Assembly: GCF_040436405.1 (NCBI RefSeq) | Contig: NZ_AP031575.1 | Location: forward strand, 3,661,501 to 3,725,500 | DNA from: Marinomonas sp. THO17 | Lineage (GTDB): Bacteria > Pseudomonadota > Gammaproteobacteria > Pseudomonadales > Marinomonadaceae | Reading direction: 5' to 3' | DNA length: 64,000 nt | Shown: in pieces, positions 26,832-34,889 of the stretch | How the letters are laid out: each line of letters opens with the position of its first letter | Numbering within the stretch: position 1 is the first letter of the stretch | Made by a program: the position numbers and the translations under genes | Notes under the pieces: model-generated | Seen by the model: only the letters and a program-made list of their open reading frames with translations | Database searches by the model: none | What the model was told of the DNA's origin: nothing

Positions 26832-27203
26832 ATGACAGAATTATCGATGGACGAACGCGTACAGCTGCTGGTTTCGCCAGACAGTGAACGTCTAGCCTAT
26901 TTTATTGAACAAGCTAAAGCGACTGAGCAGGTTTGGAGTTTAAGTAATGAAGAAGGCTTTGTGATGGTGGAAACCGACGAAGGTGATTGCGTTATGGTTT
27001 GGCCTGATGCTGAGTTTGCTAGTCAGTGGGCCATTGAAGATTGGGATGATTGTGAGCCCGTGGCGGTCTCTTTGACGAGTTTTAAGACAGAATGGTTGCC
27101 GAGTTTGGCGATGGATAACATCACAGTGGCGGTGTTTCCAAATATCGAAGATGAAGGCAAGTTATCGACTGCCGAAGAGCTAACGGCTTTGTTGGGCGAT
27201 TAG
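26832..27203 (+). CDS. DUF2750 domain-containing protein
   Basis: 123-residue acidic, soluble protein. The pattern RLAYFIEQAKATEQVWSLSN ... VMVWPDAEFASQWA ... FKTEWLPSL is that of DUF2750, small proteins of unknown function. It starts 21 bp after rsuA with a poor ribosome site and is probably in the same transcript. Confidence 0.85.
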   Translation: MTELSMDERVQLLVSPDSERLAYFIEQAKATEQVWSLSNEEGFVMVETDEGDCVMVWPDAEFASQWAIEDWDDCEPVAVSLTSFKTEWLPSLAMDNITVAVFPNIEDEGKLSTAEELTALLGD

Positions 27204-27289
27204 CTAGTTTGATATGATGAGTTTTACACTTCTAGGAAGGAAGTGATGATGTATTTTCGTAAAGGACGAGGCATATTAAGGAACCCCCA

Positions 27290-27904
27290 ATGAGTAAGCG
27301 TCAAAATCATCGTGAAGAAGTCTTTATGAAAATATTGGATGCAGCAGAAGTTGAGTTTGGTTTAAAAGGCTATAATGGCGCCAGTTTGCAACATATCGCT
27401 GAACGAGCAGGTTTACCTAAGCCGAACATCATCTATTATTTTCAATCGAAAGCGAACTTATACAAACAAGTGCTGGATCAAACCCTCATGGGCTGGAATG
27501 ACGTGTTTGATCGCGCCACAGTGGAAGATGATCCCGCCGAAGTGTTGAACAGTTTCATTCGAGTAAAATTGCAGAACAGTTTTGAGAAACCAGTTGCATC
27601 ACGCTTATTTGCGATGGAAGTCATAAGTGGTGCCAATCATATTGGGGATTATTTAAAAGAGGCACTACGTCCATGGTTTGCTTCTCGTGTGGCCTTGTTG
27701 GAAGCTTGGATGTCGGCAGGAAAAATGCGTCAGACCGATCCTGCCAGTTTGATTTTTATGATCTGGGCAACCACACAACACTATGCCGACTTTGAGGCGC
27801 AAGTCTTGGCTTTGAGTGGTAAGGACAGCTACAGTGAAGAGGACCTTACGCGCATTGCTGACGCCATTAGTGGTATCGTGTTGGCGGGATGTGGTTTGCA
27901 ATAA
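27290..27904 (+). CDS. TetR/AcrR family regulator, RutR-like
   Basis: 204 residues. The N-terminal helix-turn-helix, SLQHIAERAGLPKPNIIYYF, and the following SKANLYKQVL are of the RutR branch, with a C-terminal RutR-type ligand domain. E. coli RutR senses uracil and thymine, but no pyrimidine-degradation genes are near, so ligand and targets are unknown. ATG 27290 has AAGGAACCCCC upstream. It converges with the large hybrid kinase gene; their ends are one base apart with no terminator in between. Confidence 0.85.
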   Translation: MSKRQNHREEVFMKILDAAEVEFGLKGYNGASLQHIAERAGLPKPNIIYYFQSKANLYKQVLDQTLMGWNDVFDRATVEDDPAEVLNSFIRVKLQNSFEKPVASRLFAMEVISGANHIGDYLKEALRPWFASRVALLEAWMSAGKMRQTDPASLIFMIWATTQHYADFEAQVLALSGKDSYSEEDLTRIADAISGIVLAGCGLQ

Positions 27905-27905
27905 A

Positions 27906-30900
27906 TCACAATATTCTCGCTTCATTGTTGTTTTGAGAGTCTTGTACGTGGCGTATCAAGGCTCGTAATTTCGCTGGTTTAGCCGGTTTGGCCATATAAC
28001 TGATCTGGCGTGATTTGCAAAGTTCAATAAGGTCTACTTCTCGTGAAGCCGTCAACAAAGCGGCTGGAATGTTTCTGTTGGCTTTTTCTCTTAGTGCTTG
28101 AATTAAACTTAACCCATCTTTGTCATCATCAAGGTGATAATCCACCAACAAGAGTTCTGCTTCTCCATCCGCAGCCAGAGCTGCTTCGTAACTTTGGAAA
28201 CAATGACATTCACATTGCCAATGAGTCAGTAAGCTGGACATGGCAGTGAGATTGTTTTCATCATCGTCAACACACCAGACACGACAATGATGCGTCTCGT
28301 GTGGCGTTTCAATCGGCTCACTTACCTTAGCAGGGTTGGGGCGGACTTGATTGATCGCCATGGGAATTTGAATGCTAAAACAGCTTCCCTTATTAGGAAC
28401 AGAGCGCACTTTGGTCACTAAACCGAGTTGTTTTTGCATTCGGCGTACCAGGCCTAAGCCGAGTCCCATGCCGGGTTCTTTTGTGTTTTCCCAGCGATAA
28501 AAATCGTCAAAGACTTTTTGTTGCTCAGCTTCGGGAATACCTATGCCTGTGTCCCAAACTTGTAAGAGAACATGTCTGTTGCAAGGTCGCACGCTTAATA
28601 GCACACGACCATTAGTTGTGTATTTCACGGCATTTGAGACGAAATTCTGGATGATTCTTCGCAAATAAATAGGGTCTGAATAAACAGTAAAAGCGCGAAT
28701 ACGAGTATCGAAACGGATGTTTTTACTGGCGGCAATCACATCAAATTCTGTCACTATGGGGGCCAAAATTTGTTCCAATTCACAGCTTTCCAATTTCGGT
28801 TGCAGGGCGCCTTGATCGAGACGAGCAATTTCCAATAAAGTGGAAATAAGTGCCTCTGTTGACTCTAATGAATCGGATAGATTTTTAATAATATGACTGG
28901 TGTGCTCATCTAACTCTGTAGTGTTCAGTATGCCCATGAAGAGTTTGGCGGCATTGAGTGGCTGCAAAATATCATGACTGGCTAAGGCAAGAAACTCTGT
29001 TTTTGAGGCATTTGCTTGTTCGGCTTCGGCTTTAGCATAAAGTAGAGCTTTTTCTGCCTTGTTACGGCGATTGATTTCTTGCAACAATTCTACATTCACA
29101 CTTTGTACTTCTTCTGCGCGCGCCTTGACACGTTTTTCCAGATCAATGTTGGCTTCTTTTAGTGCTTGCTGACTTTCAATATGTTCCGTAATGTCGGTAA
29201 AACTGGTGACGAAACCGCCATCAGGCAATGGGTTACCCACCATTTCAATGACACGGCCATTGGCACGACGACGTAAGAAACGGTGAGAGGTGCCTTTTTT
29301 TAAGTGATCAAGTCGTTTATTGACTAAGTCTTCAATTTCCCCAACACCGCATTCGCCTCGTTGCGCGTTGTAACGTATCAGCTCCTCTACGGGTAAACCC
29401 ACTTTGAGCATACCTTCTGGGTAGGGATAGAGCTGAAGATAGGTCTTATTCCAAGCCACGATTCGTAGTTCTTTGTCAACAACACTAATCGCTTGATCAA
29501 GATTGTCCATGGAAACAAATAAGAGATTTTGACTGAACTGGATGGCTTGGGTAGTTTCATCCAGATAGGTCATCATTTCTTCTACTTTGATTTGTTTGTC
29601 CACTAAGATGGAATTAATGATGGTACGTGCTGAGGAGCCTCCTAGAACGCCGCCAAGTATGCGCTCACAATAATCGATAAACAAACGACTAGGTGGTTCA
29701 CTGGAATGAATATCTTGGTCATCATAGTGTTGCTCAAAATTGTTCAATACTTGCTGAGATTTTTGTTTACCAAGAAAGGTTTCCAACAAGACAAGCAAAT
29801 CCCCATTAGTGGCTTTGCTTTTGGGTTTAAAAAAGCCTTTTTCTAACTCGGTAGTGGGACTGACAAACGCCGTGGCTTGAATACGATCAATCAATCTTTC
29901 GGTGGACAGTAAAGACCCTAAAATATAGCCAAATACATTGGCAAGCAGGCTAATAAAAGCGCCGTAGCTGATGAGTTCAGAGCGAGATTGTCCACTGGCC
30001 AAGTTCCATTCTATGTTGCCACTTAGAGGCAGCATCATCATCAGCATCCAACTGATGAAGCCGAACGTTAAGCCTGTGTACACCCCATAAGCATGACCAC
30101 GTTTCCAATATAAGCCGCCAAATACGGCGGGCATCAATTGTAAAACCAATGAGAAAGCCAGTAAGCCTGTGCCTGTTAAAGACTCATGATTGGCCATCTT
30201 CTGATAATACAGAAAGGATAAGATTAAAATGCCCAACATGGCCAAGCGACGTATGACCAGAATGCGTCGTCGATATAAAGGCAAGGCTTGGTGCTGAGCG
30301 CTGGCTCGAGCCAACATCAAGGGAAGAATCACGTCGTTGCTGATCATGATACTCAGAGCAAAGGTTGCCACAATAATCATTGCCGTGGTGGCGGAAATGC
30401 CACCCAAAAAAATGAGAATTTGTAATGGCAGATAATCTGACATCAAGGCAAATTGAATCACATAAGTATCGGGGTTGATCTCGCTGCTGAATAAACCTTG
30501 TCCGGCCAAGGAAACCGGTGGAATGATCACAGCGAAAATGGCCAGATACAGGGGAAACATCCAACGTGCCACATTGGATTGACGTGTATCTTGATGGTCG
30601 ACCACAGTGACATGGAACTGGCGTGGTAGGCAAATCACTGCGGCGGCAGACATAAAGGTTTGCATCAAAAAAGGGAAGGTTAAAAAGGCCTCAGGATGCC
30701 AAACGGAAACATTTACCTTATTCTGAATACTAGTTAGGTCCACACCCTGGACCATAATCAGAACCACCAATCCTACCGCTATAATGGCAATCAGTTTGAA
30801 TAAGGATTCCGCACCAATGGCTAACATCATACCGGAGCGATATTCAGTCACTTCCACCTTACGCGTACCGAACAGCATGGCAAAAATGCCCATTAATAAG

Positions 30901-31379
30901 GTCGCAATCAACACAATTAAGTGTGTTGAGGTTTCTTCTTGATTGACGAATAAAGCAAAATTAGAGCCGATGGCTTTCAATTGCAAAGCGATATAGGGAA
31001 TCACCGCTAGCATACAAATTAAGATCACCAAGGGCGCAGTAATAGGCCGTTTACCGTAGCGCGAGGAAATAAAGTCAGCAATAGAAGTAATATTCTGTTT
31101 ATGGCTTATATTGATCATCTTACGCAGCAAGGGAAAAGCAAACAGATACAATAAAATGGGCCCAAGCAGAATGGGCAAATAGTTCCAACCAGAGCGCGTG
31201 GCTTCGCCTATAGCACCGTAAAAAGTCCAAGCCGTGCAATAAATGGCTAAAGAAAGGCTATAAACCAAAGGATGGCGAGTGAGCTTTTTCGCATAAGGGC
31301 CTTCCTTATCACCCCATAATGCGATCCAAAATAACCCCATTACATACAAGATGGCCAGCAGAATCCAGAAAACCGTCAT
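27906..31379 (-). CDS. crbS: SLC5-type hybrid sensor histidine kinase/response regulator, CrbS/MxtR-like
   Basis: 1157 residues. Order: about 13 membrane helices of a sodium/solute symporter fold (residues 1 to about 480), PAS domain (about 615-735), coiled coil, HisKA with the phospho-accepting His in LASHDILQPL (about 801), HATPase with DTGIGIP (about 944) and GLGLGLV, and a receiver domain with the Asp in LLVDYHLDD (about 1078). This order is that of CrbS of Vibrio and MxtR of Pseudomonas, which govern acetate use through the regulators CrbR/ErdR. The symporter gene pair at 34.9-36.9 kb is a likely target. No crbR-type gene is in the window. Family match is firm; acetate specificity is inferred. 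Confidence 0.88.
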   Translation of the reverse strand: MTVFWILLAILYVMGLFWIALWGDKEGPYAKKLTRHPLVYSLSLAIYCTAWTFYGAIGEATRSGWNYLPILLGPILLYLFAFPLLRKMINISHKQNITSIADFISSRYGKRPITAPLVILICMLAVIPYIALQLKAIGSNFALFVNQEETSTHLIVLIATLLMGIFAMLFGTRKVEVTEYRSGMMLAIGAESLFKLIAIIAVGLVVLIMVQGVDLTSIQNKVNVSVWHPEAFLTFPFLMQTFMSAAAVICLPRQFHVTVVDHQDTRQSNVARWMFPLYLAIFAVIIPPVSLAGQGLFSSEINPDTYVIQFALMSDYLPLQILIFLGGISATTAMIIVATFALSIMISNDVILPLMLARASAQHQALPLYRRRILVIRRLAMLGILILSFLYYQKMANHESLTGTGLLAFSLVLQLMPAVFGGLYWKRGHAYGVYTGLTFGFISWMLMMMLPLSGNIEWNLASGQSRSELISYGAFISLLANVFGYILGSLLSTERLIDRIQATAFVSPTTELEKGFFKPKSKATNGDLLVLLETFLGKQKSQQVLNNFEQHYDDQDIHSSEPPSRLFIDYCERILGGVLGGSSARTIINSILVDKQIKVEEMMTYLDETTQAIQFSQNLLFVSMDNLDQAISVVDKELRIVAWNKTYLQLYPYPEGMLKVGLPVEELIRYNAQRGECGVGEIEDLVNKRLDHLKKGTSHRFLRRRANGRVIEMVGNPLPDGGFVTSFTDITEHIESQQALKEANIDLEKRVKARAEEVQSVNVELLQEINRRNKAEKALLYAKAEAEQANASKTEFLALASHDILQPLNAAKLFMGILNTTELDEHTSHIIKNLSDSLESTEALISTLLEIARLDQGALQPKLESCELEQILAPIVTEFDVIAASKNIRFDTRIRAFTVYSDPIYLRRIIQNFVSNAVKYTTNGRVLLSVRPCNRHVLLQVWDTGIGIPEAEQQKVFDDFYRWENTKEPGMGLGLGLVRRMQKQLGLVTKVRSVPNKGSCFSIQIPMAINQVRPNPAKVSEPIETPHETHHCRVWCVDDDENNLTAMSSLLTHWQCECHCFQSYEAALAADGEAELLLVDYHLDDDKDGLSLIQALREKANRNIPAALLTASREVDLIELCKSRQISYMAKPAKPAKLRALIRHVQDSQNNNEARIL

Positions 31380-31549
31380 GGTCTAAGCACCTGATTACAA
31401 AGCAGTGTTTTATTTTTCTTAGATCAATGTAGCATACTTCTTGTGCTATGCCTCTTAGACTTAGGTCGTGTTAATGCTCAGCTTTTGTTACTACTCGGTT
31501 TTTAAAGAGACATGCTAAAATGACCTTATGTTGTACAGAGGAAACTATC

Positions 31550-31906
31550 ATGTCACTCCCTTCAAATTATCAGGTAAAAGCCTATCACGCACATCTTTAT
31601 TATCAGGATGAGGCTGGCATGCTTATGGCGCAAATGGTTGCCAAACAAGCGCAAGCATTATTTGAGATACGTGTTGGGCGTTTTCATCAAAAGCCAGTAG
31701 GGCCACATCCATTGTGGAGCTGTCAATTATCCTTTGCCGCAGAGATCTTTGGCGACTTTATTCCTTGGCTAATGTTTCACCGTCAAAGCTTGGATGTGTT
31801 TGTCCATCCTTTAACAGGGGATGAGTATGTTGATCATACACAGGGTATCAGCTGGTTGGGCAATTCGTATCCATTAGACATTTCCCAGTTTGTGAAAAAT
31901 GAGTAA
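31550..31906 (+). CDS. DOPA 4,5-dioxygenase family protein
   Basis: 118-residue protein of the small DOPA-dioxygenase fold. Metal-ligand-type histidines are seen in YHAHLYY near the N terminus, in VGPHPLWSCQLSF and in DVFVHPLTGDEYVDHT. True fungal or plant members cleave L-DOPA; bacterial members are mostly uncharacterised. ATG 31550 with GAGGAAAC is preferred over an in-frame ATG at 31520. It stands alone, divergent from the hybrid kinase gene. Confidence 0.87.
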   Translation: MSLPSNYQVKAYHAHLYYQDEAGMLMAQMVAKQAQALFEIRVGRFHQKPVGPHPLWSCQLSFAAEIFGDFIPWLMFHRQSLDVFVHPLTGDEYVDHTQGISWLGNSYPLDISQFVKNE

Positions 31907-32134
31907 GGCAGGCCTTATCACTACTCTTTTTTGGACAAATCTTTCAGAAAAATCCTCTTGTTACGCTTTAAAAAAAAGATAACAGCAGCAAAATTTAATT
32001 TGTGGTGATTTCTCATTGAGGGTTATCATAAACACGCTTATTTTTACTGGGTTCGTGTTGTGACGGAGTCATCGCAAAATAATTTGCTTGTATCAAGCGC
32101 TCGTACCTAAACTTATTCCAAGCTGGAGAATAGA

Positions 32135-32617
32135 ATGCAAATTTCTGAAAACACCGTTGTGAGCATGCATTACACCTTAACCGATGATCAAGGTCAGCAA
32201 CTAGATTCCTCATCAGGTCAAGAGCCCTTAGTATTTTTGAGTGGTGCGCAAAACATCATAGACGGTTTAGATAAAGCCCTTCAGGGCAAAGCGGCAGGCG
32301 ATAAAGTAACGGTTTCTGTTGCCCCAGAAGAGGGGTACGGCGAAATACACCAAGAACTGATTCAAAAAGTGCCTGCGGAAAACTTCCAAGGGGTTGATGA
32401 CATCCAAGTGGGCATGCAATTCATGGCGCAAACGCCGGGTGGTCAGCAACCTGTTACCGTGATTGGTGTGGAAGAGGATGGCATCATGTTGGATGGTAAC
32501 CATCCATTGGCAGGCAAAACCTTGAACTTTGACGTAGAAATCGTTGAAGTCCGTGAAGCCTCAACAGAAGAAGTGGAACATGGTCATGTTCATGGCCCGG
32601 GTGGTCACCAACACTAA
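32135..32617 (+). CDS. slyD: FKBP-type peptidyl-prolyl isomerase SlyD
   Basis: 160 residues with FKBP domain and inserted IF chaperone domain (ISENTVVSMHYTLTDDQGQ, then PEEGYGE at about residue 68). The C terminus is short but His-rich (EHGHVHGPGGHQH) and could bind nickel, as in E. coli SlyD, which delivers nickel to hydrogenase. In this genome a nickel-SOD is present, which gives a nickel chaperone a possible client. ATG 32135, terminator just downstream. Confidence 0.93.
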   Translation: MQISENTVVSMHYTLTDDQGQQLDSSSGQEPLVFLSGAQNIIDGLDKALQGKAAGDKVTVSVAPEEGYGEIHQELIQKVPAENFQGVDDIQVGMQFMAQTPGGQQPVTVIGVEEDGIMLDGNHPLAGKTLNFDVEIVEVREASTEEVEHGHVHGPGGHQH

Positions 32618-32649
32618 GACTCTGTGTAACAATACTTGAGTAAAGGATA

Positions 32650-32680
32650 AACGGCTTCTTCGGAAGCCGTTTTTGTTTCT
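32650..32680 (+). terminator. Rho-independent terminator after slyD
   Basis: ACGGCTTC-TTCG-GAAGCCGT, a stable tetraloop stem, followed by TTTTGTTTCT. Confidence 0.93.
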
Positions 32681-32703
32681 ATTATCTTGCTCAGCAAGGA
32701 TAA

Positions 32704-33000
32704 AGATGTCCACATCAACAAATCAAACAGCAAAAGAAAGCAGGGATAAAGGCTGCTTTTCTGGGGTATTGTTTTACTTGGGACAAACAGGCGTTTGATC
32801 TTTGTTTGTTTGGCGATCTCAATGTCTAGGATGCTAACGGCAAGCCTATTTTTATCAGTCAGGATAGTTGGGGGAATAAAAGTACGGCGTTTATTCTATG
32901 GTTTGTTAAGTTCTTGAAGGGCAGTGTTATGCATCTGACTTGGATAGGCATTAGATAGGCATTTGGCGTTATGTTTCTGTTTGGTTTGAAAAGCAAATGA
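32704..33000 (+). pseudogene. Possible decayed coding remnant in the slyD downstream gap
   Basis: The 570-bp gap after slyD (32618-33186) has no intact gene. In one frame the translation looks protein-like (TWDKQAFDLCLFGDLNV, then DANGKPIFISQDSWGNKST) but is broken by two TAG codons at about 32828 and 32957 and has no start. I do not recognise it. It may be a worn gene or chance. Confidence 0.2.
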
Positions 33001-33093
33001 CAAGCAAAAATTAGTGAATATTGTTCTAACACAAATCAAAGTATTTGAGAGGTTTATTTCTAAGCAAAAACTAGAACAGGTAAGGGGAGAAAC

Positions 33094-33127
33094 GGGAAGC
33101 GCCGTTGGAAAATCAGCGCTTTTTCCG
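33094..33127 (+). other. Hairpin with T run in the gap before the small protein gene
   Basis: AAGCGC (33097) pairs with GCGCTT (33116) and is followed by TTTCC. It is terminator-like on the plus strand although no clear plus-strand gene precedes it, other than the possible remnant. Confidence 0.3.
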
Positions 33128-33130
33128 CTA

Positions 33131-33168
33131 GGAGTAAGCCATTTGCTCGTTAAGAGAGAGCTTACTCT
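33131..33168 (-). terminator. Hairpin downstream of the 66-residue protein gene
   Basis: GAGTAAGC (33132) pairs perfectly with GCTTACTC (33160) about 20 bases beyond the stop of the minus-strand gene. No T tract, so a weak call. Confidence 0.4.
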
Positions 33169-33186
33169 GAGGTCTTTGTATTGCTA

Positions 33187-33387
33187 TTAAGCGTGTTGAG
33201 CAGAAGTAGCAGCAGAACCAGTTTTTACTTTTGCAACAAGGGTTTTGATCGCTTTACCAGCTGCTGCGAAAGAGGCAACGATAAATTCAGCACGCTCAGC
33301 ACGAGCAACTGCGATACGAACGTCTGCGTCAGTTAGGTAAGCAGCGTTAACATTGTTGATTAATTCAGATACAGATTGATTTTTCAT
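33187..33387 (-). CDS. Small Ala-rich basic protein (RSP_7527-like)
   Basis: 66 residues, helical, alanine- and valine-rich with a basic C terminus. The pattern LTDADVRIAVARAERAEF followed by an amphipathic AGKAIKTLVAKVK resembles the RSP_7527 and DUF1127-like small proteins often strongly expressed under stress, though I am not certain of the family. ATG at 33387 has AGAGGAC eight bases upstream; a longer in-frame start at 33426 would add 13 residues over the ribosome site. It has its own AT-rich upstream region. Confidence 0.7.
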   Translation of the reverse strand: MKNQSVSELINNVNAAYLTDADVRIAVARAERAEFIVASFAAAGKAIKTLVAKVKTGSAATSAQHA

Positions 33388-33524
33388 AGTCTTGTCCTCT
33401 TTGGCTTCCCTACAAGCTTTTGGCATGTGGGTGATGAATTCGTTTCGATATGGAGATGATAAGTAGAGTCAACAAAGAAGACAAACGATAAAAAATACCC
33501 TAATTGGTGAATTTAATTCATCAA

Positions 33525-34175
33525 TTAATTTTTATCCTCCCATACCCCCTGATGCAATACGTTAGACATGTCTTGACGATCTAGCCAACCCGCTCTTTGT
33601 AGATCTGGCGTATCATGAAATTGCTCCACATAACCCAAACAAAGGTAGGCGATGATGTCGATATGCTCTGGAATGTTTAGGTTTTCTCGTAAAACGTTAT
33701 CGTGCAGAATGCTTACCCAGCCTAAGCCAATGTTTTCCGCACGAGCGGCCAGCCACATGTTTTGAATTGCGCAAACTGAGCTGAATAAGTCCATTTCAGG
33801 TTTCGCGGTGCGCCCAAGTACCACAGAACCAGTGCGATTTCTGTCGCAGGTAACACAAATACCTAATGGAGATTCTTCGATACCTTCCAACTTGAGAGAC
33901 TGATATTGCGTGCGTCTGTCGCCATGAAAAAGCTCAGCGGCCTCTGCATGAGCTTGTAAAAAGCCTTGTTTGATGTTGGTTTTGCACGCTTTGTCGGTGA
34001 CTAAAATGAAATCCCAAGGCTGCATAAAACCCACACTGGGGGCATGATGAGCTGCTAGTAAAATACGTTTTAATACGGCGTCAGGAATAGGATCAGGAAG
34101 GAATTCTCGACGAACATCACGACGGGCAAAAATGGTTTTATACACCGCATCACGTTCTGCTTGGCTGATTTTCAT
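33525..34175 (-). CDS. bluB: 5,6-dimethylbenzimidazole synthase
   Basis: 216-residue flavin-destructase of the nitroreductase fold: it breaks down FMNH2 with oxygen to give DMB, the cobalamin lower ligand. Signatures are RRDVRREFLPDPIP (about residue 18), AAHHAPSVGFMQPWDF and GLGWVSIL, matching BluB rather than ordinary nitroreductases. It is a single gene here; the enzyme that uses its product, CobT, is at 19.1 kb. No cobalamin riboswitch is recognisable upstream. Confidence 0.93.
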   Translation of the reverse strand: MKISQAERDAVYKTIFARRDVRREFLPDPIPDAVLKRILLAAHHAPSVGFMQPWDFILVTDKACKTNIKQGFLQAHAEAAELFHGDRRTQYQSLKLEGIEESPLGICVTCDRNRTGSVVLGRTAKPEMDLFSSVCAIQNMWLAARAENIGLGWVSILHDNVLRENLNIPEHIDIIAYLCLGYVEQFHDTPDLQRAGWLDRQDMSNVLHQGVWEDKN

Positions 34176-34294
34176 AACAACAACTTTGCCTATTTAAATG
34201 CAAAGCGGCAAGTATGAGCAGTTAAGCATTTTTTGCCAAGAAGATATTGTTCAAGTCATACTGGATTCTGTTCAGTTTCATCGAATTTGAGTAT

Positions 34295-34801
34295 TTAACT
34301 GCAAACCGCCTGAATCAGAGGGTCATTATTTTCCAATGGATACCATTTGGTTTGAGAGCCACTTTCGGCACTGAATGAATTAGTAAAATCGGCTCTGGCG
34401 GATTGTAAACAATCAATGACTTGTGGAACTCTTTTAGCAGGTGTTCTGCGCTCAAAAAAGTACAGGTCAACGAGAATCAGGTTTGGATCAATTTTGTTTT
34501 GTGCGGAATTTGCTACATCAGCAGCAATAAAGCGCATGGTTTGTGGGAAAACGTAACTCCATGGTCGCCATGGTGCTTCCTCTTGTACTTTTTTTACTAC
34601 GACTACGCCTTCTGGCAGTAAACTGGCTTGATGATCGTACCAGTCGTATTCGCCTTGAATTTGGAAGCCCAGCATACACACACCAGCAAACACTGGTACT
34701 AGCCATTTAGGGGCAGTTTGTTTTGACAGTTTACGTATTAATAACGCAATACCTGCACCACCAAGACCAGCAAAAACCGTTGCAACAAGTTCCCAAATCA
34801 T
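34295..34801 (-). CDS. Hypothetical membrane protein
   Basis: 168 residues with two N-terminal membrane helices (about residues 4-21 and 33-48) and a soluble domain of about 115 residues with a Trp/Pro-rich stretch (EEAPWRPWSYVFPQ) and two late cysteines. I do not recognise the family. It lies downstream of the symporter gene but behind a strong terminator, so it likely has its own promoter. Confidence 0.75.
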   Translation of the reverse strand: MIWELVATVFAGLGGAGIALLIRKLSKQTAPKWLVPVFAGVCMLGFQIQGEYDWYDHQASLLPEGVVVVKKVQEEAPWRPWSYVFPQTMRFIAADVANSAQNKIDPNLILVDLYFFERRTPAKRVPQVIDCLQSARADFTNSFSAESGSQTKWYPLENNDPLIQAVCS

Positions 34802-34841
34802 CTTAATTTTTCCTTTAAATGGATGTTTTTATTATAAGGAA

Positions 34842-34870
34842 ATCAAGCCCCGCGCAAAGCGGGGCTTGAT
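34842..34870 (-). terminator. Rho-independent terminator after the symporter gene
   Basis: ATCAAGCCCCGC and GCGGGGCTTGAT make a perfect 12-bp stem with a five-base loop, 20 bases beyond the symporter stop; TTTCC follows on the minus strand. Confidence 0.85.
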
Positions 34871-34889
34871 GGATTATGGCAAGGATCGA

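Noticed and set aside
28043-28249. Short plus-strand frame within the kinase receiver domain
   Set aside because: Antisense to a conserved receiver domain; no ribosome site.
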